Source of the DNA: Georgfuchsia sp049276455
GTDB lineage: Bacteria; Pseudomonadota; Gammaproteobacteria; Burkholderiales; Rhodocyclaceae
DNA: 18,335 bases
Reading direction: 5' to 3'
Assembly (NCBI GenBank): GCA_049276455.1
Contig: JBASWL010000015.1
Span: 1 to 18,335, forward strand
Positions 6,235 through 13,272 of this stretch are shown here, piece after piece. Every line of letters begins with the position of its first letter. Positions within the stretch are counted from its first letter, which is position 1. The position numbers and the translations under genes are program-made. The notes beneath the pieces are model-generated. The model was not told the DNA's origin and did no database searches. It saw only the letters and a program-made list of their open reading frames with translations.

Positions 6235-9200
6235 AACTGCCCAATCTTTCGGAATGGGCGCTGACGCACCGTTCCTTCGTGCTGTTCCTGATGACCATCA
6301 CCGCGATCATGGGCGTGTTGTCTTACGGCAAGCTGGGACAGTCCGAGGATCCGCCATTCACCTTCAAGGTCATGGTGGTGCAGACCGAATGGCCGGGCGC
6401 CACGGCCCATGAAGTGGAACTCGAAGTTACTGACAGATTGGAAAAAAAGCTGCAGGAAACGCCCTACGTCGATATCCTGCGCAGCTATTCGAAGCCCGGC
6501 GAATCGATGATCTTCGTGCAGTTGAAGGATTCCACGCCAAAGCCTGCCGTGCCCGAGGCCTGGTATCAGGTGCGCAAGAAAGTGGGCGATGTGCGCGACA
6601 CGCTGCCGCCCGGCGTACTGGGGCCGTATTTCAACGACGAGTTCGGGGATACGCTGGGCAATCTCTATGCGCTTACCGGTGACGGTTACAGCTATGCGCA
6701 GTTGAAGGATTACGCCGAGAAAATCCGCCTCGAACTGCTGCGCGTACCTGACGTGGCGAAGGTCGAACTGGTCGGGACGCAGGACGAGCGCATCTACGTG
6801 GAAATATCGAACACCCGGCTTGCCACCCTGGGTATCGGTCCGCAGCTTCTGATCGAAACGCTGCAAAAGCAGAACGCCATGACCGCGGCGGGCAGCTTCG
6901 AGACGCCGAGCAGCCGCATCCTGCTGCGCGCCAACGGCAGCTACCATTCCGTCGATGCCATCGCCGATACCCGCTTCCGCGTCGCCGGGCGCGAGTTCCG
7001 CCTCGGCGACATCGCGCATGTCTACCGCGGCTACGCCGATCCGCCGCAGCCGCGCATGCGCTTCATGTCGAAGGATGCAGTTGGCATCGGCGTGGCAATG
7101 GTCAACGGCGGCGACATCATTGCGCTCGGGCACAACCTCGACGCGAAGACCGGGGAAATCCGCGCCGAACTGCCGGTGGGCCTCGAACTATCCCAGGTAT
7201 CGAGCCAGCCCAGGGCGGTGGCGCGTTCGGTGCGGGAATTCCTGAGCTCGCTCGCCGAAGCCGTGGTCATCATCCTGGCGGTGAGTTTCTTCAGCCTCGG
7301 CATGCGCACGGGCCTGGTCGTCGCCCTGTCGATTCCGTTGGTGCTCGCCGCGACCTTCCTGTTCATGAATCTGTTCGATATCGGCTTGCACAAGATATCG
7401 CTGGGTGCCTTGATCGTTTCCCTGGGATTGCTGGTAGATGACGCGATCATCGCCGTCGAAATGATGATGGTGAAGATCGAGCAGGGCTGGGATCGCGTCA
7501 AGGCGGCGAGCTTCGCCTACACCAGCACGGCGTTTCCGATGCTGGCGGGAACGCTGGTGACAGCGGCCGGCTTCCTGCCCATCGCCACCGCGAAATCCAC
7601 TTCGGGCGAATACACGCGTTCCCTGTTTCAGGTGACGACCATCGCCCTGCTGTTGTCGTGGGTGGCGGCGGTGATCGTCATACCTTATCTCGGTGACAAG
7701 CTGCTGCGCCACGATGTTCATCGCGAAGCGCCCCTGAGCGAGTACGAGGTGTACGACAAACCGTTCTATCGCCGCTTCCGGCGGCTCGTCGAATGGTGTG
7801 TCGTACATCGCAAGCTGACCATCATGACCACGGCCGCCGCGTTCGCGCTGTCGCTGTTCGGTTTCGGATTCGTGCAGCAGCAGTTCTTTCCCGATTCCAC
7901 GCGCCCGGAACTGCTTGTGGATATGCGCCTGGCGGAAGGCTCCTCACTAACCGCGACCGGCGCCCAGGTCAGGAAGCTCGAAGCCATCATCGCGCGCGAA
8001 CCCGGCATCGATAACTACGTGAGTTATGTCGGTTCCGGCAGCCCGCGCTTTTATCTGTCCCTGGACCAGCAGTTGCCGCAGGCGAATTTCGCACAGTTCG
8101 TCATCCTGGCGAAAGACATCGAATCGCGCGAGGCGCTGCGCGTCAAGCTCCTAAGGCTGTTCGACCAGGACTTCAGCGAAGTGCGCGTGGTGATCTCGCG
8201 CCTGGAAAACGGTCCGCCAATCGGATTCCCGATCCAGTTCCGCGTGTCCGGCGAGGATGCCGCCGTGGTACGAAGCTACGCGCGACAAGTGGCGGACAAG
8301 ATGCGCCAGAATCCGCATGTATCGAATGTGCATCTGGACTGGGATGAGCCGTCGAAAATCATCCGCATCGACATCGATCAGGACAAGGCCCGCCTGCTCG
8401 GCCTGTCGTCGCAGGAAATCTCGTCCTACCTGGATAGCGTGCTGCTCGGAACGCCCGCCACCTACTACCGGGAACGCGACAAGCTGCTGGCTGTGGTCCT
8501 GCGCGGAGCGAAAGGCGATCGCGATCGGATTTCCGAGCTGCGCGATCTGGCACTACCGACGCGCGCCGGCAAGTCGGTGCCGTTGTCGCAATTCGCGAAG
8601 ATCGGCTACGACTTCGAACCGGGCATCATCTGGCGCCGCAACCGCCTGCCGACCATTACCGTGCGCGCGAATCTGTATGGACAGGTACAAGCGCCCACCG
8701 TGTCCGCGCAGGTAGAAGCCACGCTGGCGCCGATCAAGGCCAAGCTGCCGCCCGGCTATACGGTTGAGGTAGGCGGCACCGTGGAGGAAAGCGCGAAGGG
8801 CGGCAGTTCCATCGCTGCGGGCGTGCCGCTCTTCCTCGTCGCCGTTCTGACCATCCTCATGGTGCAATTGCAAAGCATGCCGCGCACGTTGATGGTCATA
8901 CTGACCGCGCCACTGGGCCTGATCGGCGTCACGCTTGCCCTGCTGGTTTTCAATATGCCATTCGGTTTCGTGGCGATGGTGGGTACGATCGCGCTTAGCG
9001 GCATGATCATGCGCAATGCAGTGATCCTGGTCGACCAGATCCAGCAGGACATCCATGTCGGAAAGGCGTCGTGGGATGCGGTGATCGATTCCACCGTGCG
9101 ACGCTTCCGGCCGATCGCGTTGACCGCCGCCGCGGCCATGTTAGCCATGGTGCCGCTCGCCCGCACCGTATTCTTCGGCCCGATGGCGGTAGCAATCATG

Positions 9201-9287
9201 GGCGGCCTGCTGGCCGCCACGGTGCTCACGCTGCTGTTCCTGCCCGCGCTGTATGCGGCGTGGTATCGGGTGCACAAACCTGCCTGA
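6231..9287 (+). CDS. RND-family multidrug efflux inner-membrane transporter
   Basis: A 1018-aa AcrB/HAE-1-type proton-driven pump, close to the usual 1020-1050 aa. The layout is one N-terminal helix (about residues 10-32), a large periplasmic porter region, a membrane block (about 335-490), a second helix at about 530-552, a second porter region, and a final membrane block (about 865-1015). The proton-relay aspartates are D403-D404 in GLLVDDAIIAVE, matching the paired aspartates of TM4 in AcrB. In the TM10 region the segment SGMIMRNAVILVDQ carries R928 near where AcrB has its relay lysine. The ATG overlaps the adaptor stop by 4 bp. Substrates cannot be inferred; with a TetR regulator, hydrophobic xenobiotics or metabolites are likely. 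A heavy-metal (CusA-type) pump is less likely because no metal-relay methionine pattern is evident. Confidence 0.93.
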   Translation: MKLPNLSEWALTHRSFVLFLMTITAIMGVLSYGKLGQSEDPPFTFKVMVVQTEWPGATAHEVELEVTDRLEKKLQETPYVDILRSYSKPGESMIFVQLKDSTPKPAVPEAWYQVRKKVGDVRDTLPPGVLGPYFNDEFGDTLGNLYALTGDGYSYAQLKDYAEKIRLELLRVPDVAKVELVGTQDERIYVEISNTRLATLGIGPQLLIETLQKQNAMTAAGSFETPSSRILLRANGSYHSVDAIADTRFRVAGREFRLGDIAHVYRGYADPPQPRMRFMSKDAVGIGVAMVNGGDIIALGHNLDAKTGEIRAELPVGLELSQVSSQPRAVARSVREFLSSLAEAVVIILAVSFFSLGMRTGLVVALSIPLVLAATFLFMNLFDIGLHKISLGALIVSLGLLVDDAIIAVEMMMVKIEQGWDRVKAASFAYTSTAFPMLAGTLVTAAGFLPIATAKSTSGEYTRSLFQVTTIALLLSWVAAVIVIPYLGDKLLRHDVHREAPLSEYEVYDKPFYRRFRRLVEWCVVHRKLTIMTTAAAFALSLFGFGFVQQQFFPDSTRPELLVDMRLAEGSSLTATGAQVRKLEAIIAREPGIDNYVSYVGSGSPRFYLSLDQQLPQANFAQFVILAKDIESREALRVKLLRLFDQDFSEVRVVISRLENGPPIGFPIQFRVSGEDAAVVRSYARQVADKMRQNPHVSNVHLDWDEPSKIIRIDIDQDKARLLGLSSQEISSYLDSVLLGTPATYYRERDKLLAVVLRGAKGDRDRISELRDLALPTRAGKSVPLSQFAKIGYDFEPGIIWRRNRLPTITVRANLYGQVQAPTVSAQVEATLAPIKAKLPPGYTVEVGGTVEESAKGGSSIAAGVPLFLVAVLTILMVQLQSMPRTLMVILTAPLGLIGVTLALLVFNMPFGFVAMVGTIALSGMIMRNAVILVDQIQQDIHVGKASWDAVIDSTVRRFRPIALTAAAAMLAMVPLARTVFFGPMAVAIMGGLLAATVLTLLFLPALYAAWYRVHKPA

Positions 9288-9307
9288 GCTAAAATGCCTT
9301 TATTCAG

Positions 9308-9517
9308 ATGAGTGAGCCAACAACCGTGAACTCAGATCGAGCCAGATACACCATGATCATGCCGCAGATCTGCGGCTCGAAGGTGCTGGCGACGAAAGTG
9401 GTTGATTGCCTGTTCGCCGTCAAGCGCGAGCCGTTCCTGCCAGCTCGTTATCGCAATCTGACCCACAACGCAGTACCTTTACCCTCTAGCCGTAAAACAG
9501 ACGGCATGCGAAGCTAA
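9308..9517 (+). pseudogene. pcm: Truncated relic of protein-L-isoaspartate O-methyltransferase
   Basis: The 69-codon open frame matches what I know of the N-terminus of Pcm. RARYTMIMPQI corresponds to the conserved RxNMIExQI start, and VVDCLFAVKREPFLPARYRNL corresponds to the VLDxLxxVxREXFVPxxYRxLA stretch; VPLP follows, where family members have IPLG. The similarity then stops abruptly, and a stop follows after SSRKTDGMRS. The entire SAM-binding domain (about 150 residues) is missing, so methyltransferase activity is not possible. It sits between the RND pump (20 bp upstream) and tolC (13 bp downstream). In many betaproteobacteria an intact pcm lies just upstream of tolC, which supports relic status. 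A TAAAAT box at 9290-9295 may be a remnant pcm promoter. Alternatively it could still be translated as a short leader peptide. Confidence 0.7.
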
Positions 9518-9530
9518 CCGGAGTCACATG

Positions 9531-10850
9531 ATGAAAAAATCACTCGGCCTACTTATTACCCTGGCGCTGGCAGCAACCTCATTGCAGGCAGCAGATTTGC
9601 TCGGGCTTTACAGCGAAGCCAAGACCTATGACGCCCAATTCGCTGCGGCACGGGCGTCGCTCGATGCCGGACGTGAACGTCTGCCGCAGGGGCGTTCCGG
9701 CCTGCTGCCCACGATCGGCGCGTCAGCCAATACCGTGTGGAACGAGACCGATACCAAGCTGCGCGCGACTGGGGTAAAAACCGGTGCCGACTACAACACC
9801 CATGGCTGGAACGTCAGCTTGACCCAGCCATTATTCCGCTGGCAGAACTGGGTGAGCTACACCCAGTCCGAACTTGCAGTGGCAATCGCCGAAGCGCAGT
9901 TCGCCCAGGCTTCGCAGGACTTGATCGTTCGTGTGGCGCAGTCTTACTTTGATGTGTTGCAGGCGCAGGAAGCACTGGCCAGCGCCCAGGCCCAGAAAAA
10001 GGCGATTACCGAGCAACTGGAGTCGGCCAAGCGCAACTTCGAAGTCGGCACTTCGACCATCGTCGATACCCACGAAGCACAGGCACGCTACGATCTCGCT
10101 GACGCGCAGCTCATTGCAGCCGAGAGCGATCTCTCGGTCAGGCGTCAGGTGCTGCGTACCGTGGTCGGCAAGGAGCATGAAGACCTCAAGCCGCTCAAGA
10201 CCGGCGTGGATATTCCCAAGCCGCAACCCGAAGACATCAACCAGTGGGCGAAGCAGGCCGAGGCAAGCAATATCGGCGTGCAACTGGCTGAAAACAGCAG
10301 CAAGATCGCCGATCAGGAAATATCCAGGCAGCGTTCCGGCCATTTGCCGACGCTCGATCTGGTGGCTTCGCGCGGCAGAAATACAACCGGCAACAATCCA
10401 CTTTTTGGTACGGGTTACGAGACCACTGCGACAACCCTGGGCCTGCAACTGCAGATACCGATTTTCGCGGGTGGCTATACCTCATCCAAGGACACCGAGG
10501 CCGTCGCGTTGCATCAGAAGTCGGTCGCTGATCTAGAGTCGGCACGCCGCAGCGCAGCCCTGCAGGCACGCCAGTCCTACCTCGGCGTAACATCCGGGCT
10601 GGCTCAGATCAAGGCGCTCGAAGCCGCGCTGGTGTCATCGCAATCGGCAGTGGATTCCAACAAGCTCGGCTACGAAGTCGGCGTGCGCATCAACATCGAC
10701 GTGCTGAATGCCCAGAGCCAGTACTACGATACGCGGCAGAAACTGATGAAGGCGCGACTCGATACGCTGATCGCACAACTCAAGCTCAAGGCCGCAGCAG
10801 GCAATCTCAACGAAGCCGACCTGAAAGCAGTCAACGAGCTACTCGATTGA
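9531..10850 (+). CDS. tolC: TolC-family outer-membrane efflux channel
   Basis: A 439-aa outer-membrane factor. Two adjacent ATGs (9528, 9531) exist. I prefer 9531 because GGAG (9520-9523) is then 7 bases away, and it gives the signal peptide MKKSLGLLITLALAATSLQA with an AxA-type cleavage before ADLL. No lipobox is present, so it is TolC-like rather than an NodT/OprM lipoprotein. The sequence shows the duplicated OEP fold with long coiled-coil helices. Typical segments are LYSEAKTYDAQFAAARASL near the mature N-terminus, GWNVSLTQPLFRW, and in the second half TLGLQLQIPIFAGGYTSSK, followed by YEVGVRINIDVLNAQSQYY. It is somewhat shorter than E. coli TolC. It forms the exit duct for the adjacent adaptor and pump and possibly for other exporters. 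Confidence 0.92.
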   Translation: MKKSLGLLITLALAATSLQAADLLGLYSEAKTYDAQFAAARASLDAGRERLPQGRSGLLPTIGASANTVWNETDTKLRATGVKTGADYNTHGWNVSLTQPLFRWQNWVSYTQSELAVAIAEAQFAQASQDLIVRVAQSYFDVLQAQEALASAQAQKKAITEQLESAKRNFEVGTSTIVDTHEAQARYDLADAQLIAAESDLSVRRQVLRTVVGKEHEDLKPLKTGVDIPKPQPEDINQWAKQAEASNIGVQLAENSSKIADQEISRQRSGHLPTLDLVASRGRNTTGNNPLFGTGYETTATTLGLQLQIPIFAGGYTSSKDTEAVALHQKSVADLESARRSAALQARQSYLGVTSGLAQIKALEAALVSSQSAVDSNKLGYEVGVRINIDVLNAQSQYYDTRQKLMKARLDTLIAQLKLKAAAGNLNEADLKAVNELLD

Positions 10851-10919
10851 CCCTTTAAGGAATATCTATATTCTGCTTGGCACTGCGGATTACAGACATT
10901 CCGAGTCAACCCAAGGGAA

Positions 10920-10932
10920 AGCCCAAAGGGCT
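10920..10932. terminator. Weak hairpin between convergent tolC and XRE gene
   Basis: AGCCC-AAA-GGGCT forms a short perfect stem flanked by GGG and CCC runs. On the minus strand it is followed by TTCCCTT, on the plus strand by a C-rich run. It lies between convergent genes, so it may end transcription of the minus-strand regulator, but it lacks a canonical U-tract. Confidence 0.3.
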
Positions 10933-10960
10933 CCCCCTCCGGTGCATCTCTGTAGCCAGC

Positions 10961-11203
10961 TTACTTTTTGGCTTTTGCTTTTGTGATAAACGCCTTGGCT
11001 ACGGCCAGATCTTTGGCCGTTATCTTTTCGGTTTCCCTAAGTGTCAGAAGCAACGCCACTGGTGCGGGAAGGTTCCTCCCCGATTCGTAACGGCTTCCGC
11101 CACTTTGTGTGATCCCTAGTTCTGACCAGAAGGCGGATTGATTAAGACCGAGTTTTTTACGGTAGCCAGCGAGATTGTTGATGTCAAATTTGGCTTTGGC
11201 CAT
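10961..11203 (-). CDS. Small XRE-type helix-turn-helix protein
   Basis: An 80-aa protein dominated by one helix-turn-helix. IxNLAGYRKKLGLNQSAFWSELGITQSGGSRYESGR spans residues 8-43, with the XRE/Cro pattern of a Q-S-x-F-W first helix and a recognition helix ending in SRYESGR. It ends in a lysine-rich tail (TKAKAKK). The frame remains open further upstream, but ATG 11203 is supported by AAAGGA about 8 bases before it and by two dyads that would sit in the promoter. It is a probable DNA-binding repressor and most likely represses itself. No toxin partner is visible next to it, so an antitoxin role is not supported. It is convergent with tolC. The surrounding DNA is more AT-rich than the housekeeping genes on either side, consistent with acquired DNA. 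Confidence 0.8.
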   Translation of the reverse strand: MAKAKFDINNLAGYRKKLGLNQSAFWSELGITQSGGSRYESGRNLPAPVALLLTLRETEKITAKDLAVAKAFITKAKAKK

Positions 11204-11225
11204 GAAGAAATCCTTTTCGAGTATG

Positions 11226-11257
11226 ACTAAAGTTAGTGATGATACTACATTATCATC
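11226..11257. promoter_or_regulatory. Two adjacent dyads upstream of the XRE gene
   Basis: ACTAA-AG-TTAGT (11226-11237, perfect) is followed without a gap by GATGATA-CTACAT-TATCATC (11238-11257, perfect 7-bp arms). They lie 23-54 bp upstream of the minus-strand start at 11203, the position expected for autorepressor operators. Confidence 0.55.
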
Positions 11258-11837
11258 TCTTGCAATAGTGTAAGTTCTCCTTTCAGGAAGTGGGTTATTA
11301 TGGGTCGCCTTCGGCTCAGCAAAACATTCGTCATGGGCACTATACAAACTGAAAGCAATAGGGAACTTCAGATCCAGGACGACAGTTACTTGACATCGAT
11401 CCGCCATTCTTTGTCCCCACAGCCGTTTTTAGTTTAGGGAAACACTGATTAAGTCCGATTCCGTCATTGCGAGTGAAGCGAAGCAATCCATGGCGCATGC
11501 AAAATCAAGCGCTTGTGGATCACCACGTCCCTGCGGGACTCGCGATGAGAACTTATTCAGCGCTTTCCTTAGGGGTATTCCGGCCTATGTTCTGCATCAT
11601 GGCGGGCTAAATTGGAATGGCAACCAGAATGGCTGATCCTGGTCGGTTCCAGCCTTACGTTGCCAAATAGCAGCTTGTGGTTATTTGTCTGGATGACAGC
11701 TTTTCATCACCCTGATAGGCCGCACTCGGCTTGATGCAGATAAGGCAAATAGCGATTAACGGGGTCAACCTAACCAACTGTTGCTGCGTTAATACCAGTG
11801 TTGTCGTGTTGTTAAAACTATTTAAAGGAGTAGCGTG
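11258..11837. other. Intergenic region between XRE gene and cytochrome
   Basis: About 580 bp without a convincing gene. A tiny frame at about 11299-11436 has no ribosome site. The region holds the MITE-like element described separately. From 11572 to 11820 I see only AT-rich sequence that presumably includes the cytochrome promoter; I cannot assign -35/-10 boxes with confidence. Confidence 0.45.
11437..11568. mobile_element. 132-bp MITE-like element with terminal inverted repeats and TTA flanks
   Basis: The left end GGGAAACACTGATTAAGTC (11437-11455) and right end (complement of 11550-11568, reading GGAAAGCGCTGAATAAGTT) match at 14 of 19 positions. TTA lies immediately outside both ends (11434-11436 and 11569-11571), as a 3-bp target duplication would. 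The interior has its own imperfect inverted structure: GTCATTGCGAGTGAAGCG near the left and CCCGCGACT-type sequence (ACTCGCGATGAG, 11539-11549 region) near the right. The word CATTGCGAG..GAAGCGAAGCAATCC is familiar from dispersed intergenic repeats of many bacteria. There is no transposase, so the element would be non-autonomous. Confidence 0.55.
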
Positions 11838-12161
11838 ATGAAGCTTGCAAAAATTCTGGCGTTGTCTGCGGCACTGGTGCTTTCAATAGGGAATGTCTTG
11901 GCTGTTCCTGCGGGGAAAACCGTGGAATTTGCCGGGAGCGACAAGGGCAAGGTAACCTTTGACGGCAAGATACATGCGGATAAGGGTTTGAAATGCGGTG
12001 GTTGTCACACCAATCCCAAGCTCTTTGCCATGAAGAAAGGTGCGGACAAGATCACCATGGCTGACATCAACGCCGGCAAGTTTTGTGGCGCTTGCCATGA
12101 CGGCAATAAGGCCTTCAAGGCTGGTGATGAGGCAAACTGTGGCAAATGCCATAAGAAGTAA
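11838..12161 (+). CDS. Secreted triheme c-type cytochrome (c7-like)
   Basis: A 107-aa exported cytochrome. AAAGGAG (11824-11830) lies 7 bases before ATG 11838. The signal peptide is residues 1-22 (MKLAKILALSAALVLSIGNVLA), leaving about 85 residues in the periplasm. Three haem-attachment motifs CxxCH are present: CGGCH (53-57), CGACH (83-87) and CGKCH (101-105), with a Lys-rich end (CHKK) typical of c7/PpcA-like proteins. Only one further histidine exists, H46. At most one haem can therefore be bis-His; Met65, Met74 or other residues may ligate the rest. It would act as a small periplasmic electron carrier. The gene is monocistronic, ended by a strong terminator, with no cytochrome maturation or reductase genes nearby. 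Confidence 0.88.
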   Translation: MKLAKILALSAALVLSIGNVLAVPAGKTVEFAGSDKGKVTFDGKIHADKGLKCGGCHTNPKLFAMKKGADKITMADINAGKFCGACHDGNKAFKAGDEANCGKCHKK

Positions 12162-12209
12162 GCTGAGCCAGAATTACGGCTGAAACTCTGTCCCTCTGCA
12201 TCTGGGGAT

Positions 12210-12244
12210 AAAGAAAAAGTCGGCTTTATGCCGGCTTTTTCTTT
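12210..12244. terminator. Strong bidirectional rho-independent terminator
   Basis: AAAGAAAAAGTCGGC pairs with GCCGGCTTTTTCTTT around a TTTAT loop: a 15-bp stem with one G-U wobble. The T-rich 3' arm serves as the U-tract. The A-rich 5' arm makes it work in reverse, so it ends both the cytochrome gene and the convergent ydfG. Confidence 0.9.
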
Positions 12245-12317
12245 ATGGGCAAAGGTCTGCTGCTCTACCTTGACCGAACTTCAGCATGTGCTCGCCTTCC
12301 GGAATCATAAGCTGCGC

Positions 12318-13064
12318 CTAGCCGCGAGAAACCGAAAGTCCGGCAAAAGACTGGGCGATGGGCATCAGTTCAATCGTATTGATGTTGATATGTTTGGGGC
12401 GTGTCGCGATCCAATAAATTGTCTCGGCGATGTCTTCGGCTGTTAAAGGTTGCACATTCTCGTATATCTTGGCGGCCTGTTCGTTATCGCCGTGGAAGCG
12501 CACATTGGAGAATTCGGTGCCGCCGCAGAGTCCAGGCTCGATGTCCGTCACATGAATTGCGGTACCAGCGAGGTCTGCCCGCAAATTCAGACTGAACTGA
12601 CGGACAAAAGCCTTGGTCGCTCCATATACATTGGCGCCGGGGTAAGGCCAGTTACCCGCCGTTGAACCGAGATTGAATATATGCCCGCTATTGCGTTCGA
12701 CCATGCCCGGCAACAACGCTCGCGTAACCTGAACCAGCCCGAAACAGTTGGTGTCGATCATGGTCTTCCAGTCGTCCAGCTGCGCACATTGCGCTGGCTC
12801 CAGACCAAGCGCGAGTCCCGCATTATTGATAAGCACATCGATGGCAGCGAACTCGGCAGGTAGCATCTTTGGTATTGTCTCAACGGCCGCGCGGTCACGA
12901 ACGTCAAGTTCGACAGGAAACAGAGCATCACCGAGTTCATCGCCAAGAGCCAGAAGGCGATCTTTACGACGAGCGATAGCGACAACGCGGTGTCCACTTT
13001 TGACGAATGTACGGGCAATGGCGACGCCAAATCCTGCCGATGCCCCAGTAAGAAATACGATCAT
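12318..13064 (-). CDS. ydfG: NADP-dependent 3-hydroxy acid dehydrogenase YdfG
   Basis: A 248-aa SDR with the same length and very similar sequence, as I remember it, to E. coli YdfG. That enzyme oxidises L-allo-threonine, serine and 3-hydroxy acids and reduces malonic semialdehyde. The cofactor loop is TGASAGFG (6-13), with ARRKDR (31-36) giving the basic patch for NADP. The active site is S134, Y147 and K151, in GSTAGNWPYPGANVYGATKAF. The family-specific C-terminus is GGTEFSNVRFHGD (181-193) and HININTIELMP (225-235). The ATG at 13064 is chosen because it aligns with the family start and has GGA 7 bases upstream; a TTG four codons earlier is unlikely. It appears to be a stand-alone gene, convergent with the cytochrome. 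Confidence 0.92.
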   Translation of the reverse strand: MIVFLTGASAGFGVAIARTFVKSGHRVVAIARRKDRLLALGDELGDALFPVELDVRDRAAVETIPKMLPAEFAAIDVLINNAGLALGLEPAQCAQLDDWKTMIDTNCFGLVQVTRALLPGMVERNSGHIFNLGSTAGNWPYPGANVYGATKAFVRQFSLNLRADLAGTAIHVTDIEPGLCGGTEFSNVRFHGDNEQAAKIYENVQPLTAEDIAETIYWIATRPKHININTIELMPIAQSFAGLSVSRG

Positions 13065-13272
13065 CCCGGTTTCCAACTTTTTAGAAAATAGAGGTATTAA
13101 GGTTGATTCTGGATTGTTTTGACTGCCATGCCAGCAGTCTACCCAGACTCATTCAAAGTTTGAAGTCGAATCTCTCTTGATGGCCGAACCAAGGCCATTA
13201 GCCTTGCCACAGCGAATGATTCGATGCAGAAGTCAGGCAGCGTCAGTGGCTGGGGGTTCAAGATTCCCCCGC

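Noticed and set aside
5844..7133. 429-codon minus-strand open frame opposite the RND adaptor and pump
   Set aside because: Antisense shadow. The plus strand encodes well-conserved efflux proteins and the minus product shows only His/Arg/Asp-rich filler.
11299..11436. Small plus-strand frame beginning MGRLRLSK
   Set aside because: No ribosome site, no recognisable domain, and it ends at the MITE-like boundary. It lies opposite the XRE leader.
11461..11549. Possible CRISPR array suggested by repeated CATTGCGAG/CTCGCGATG words
   Set aside because: The copies are inverted rather than direct, occur once each, and there are no regular spacers or cas genes.
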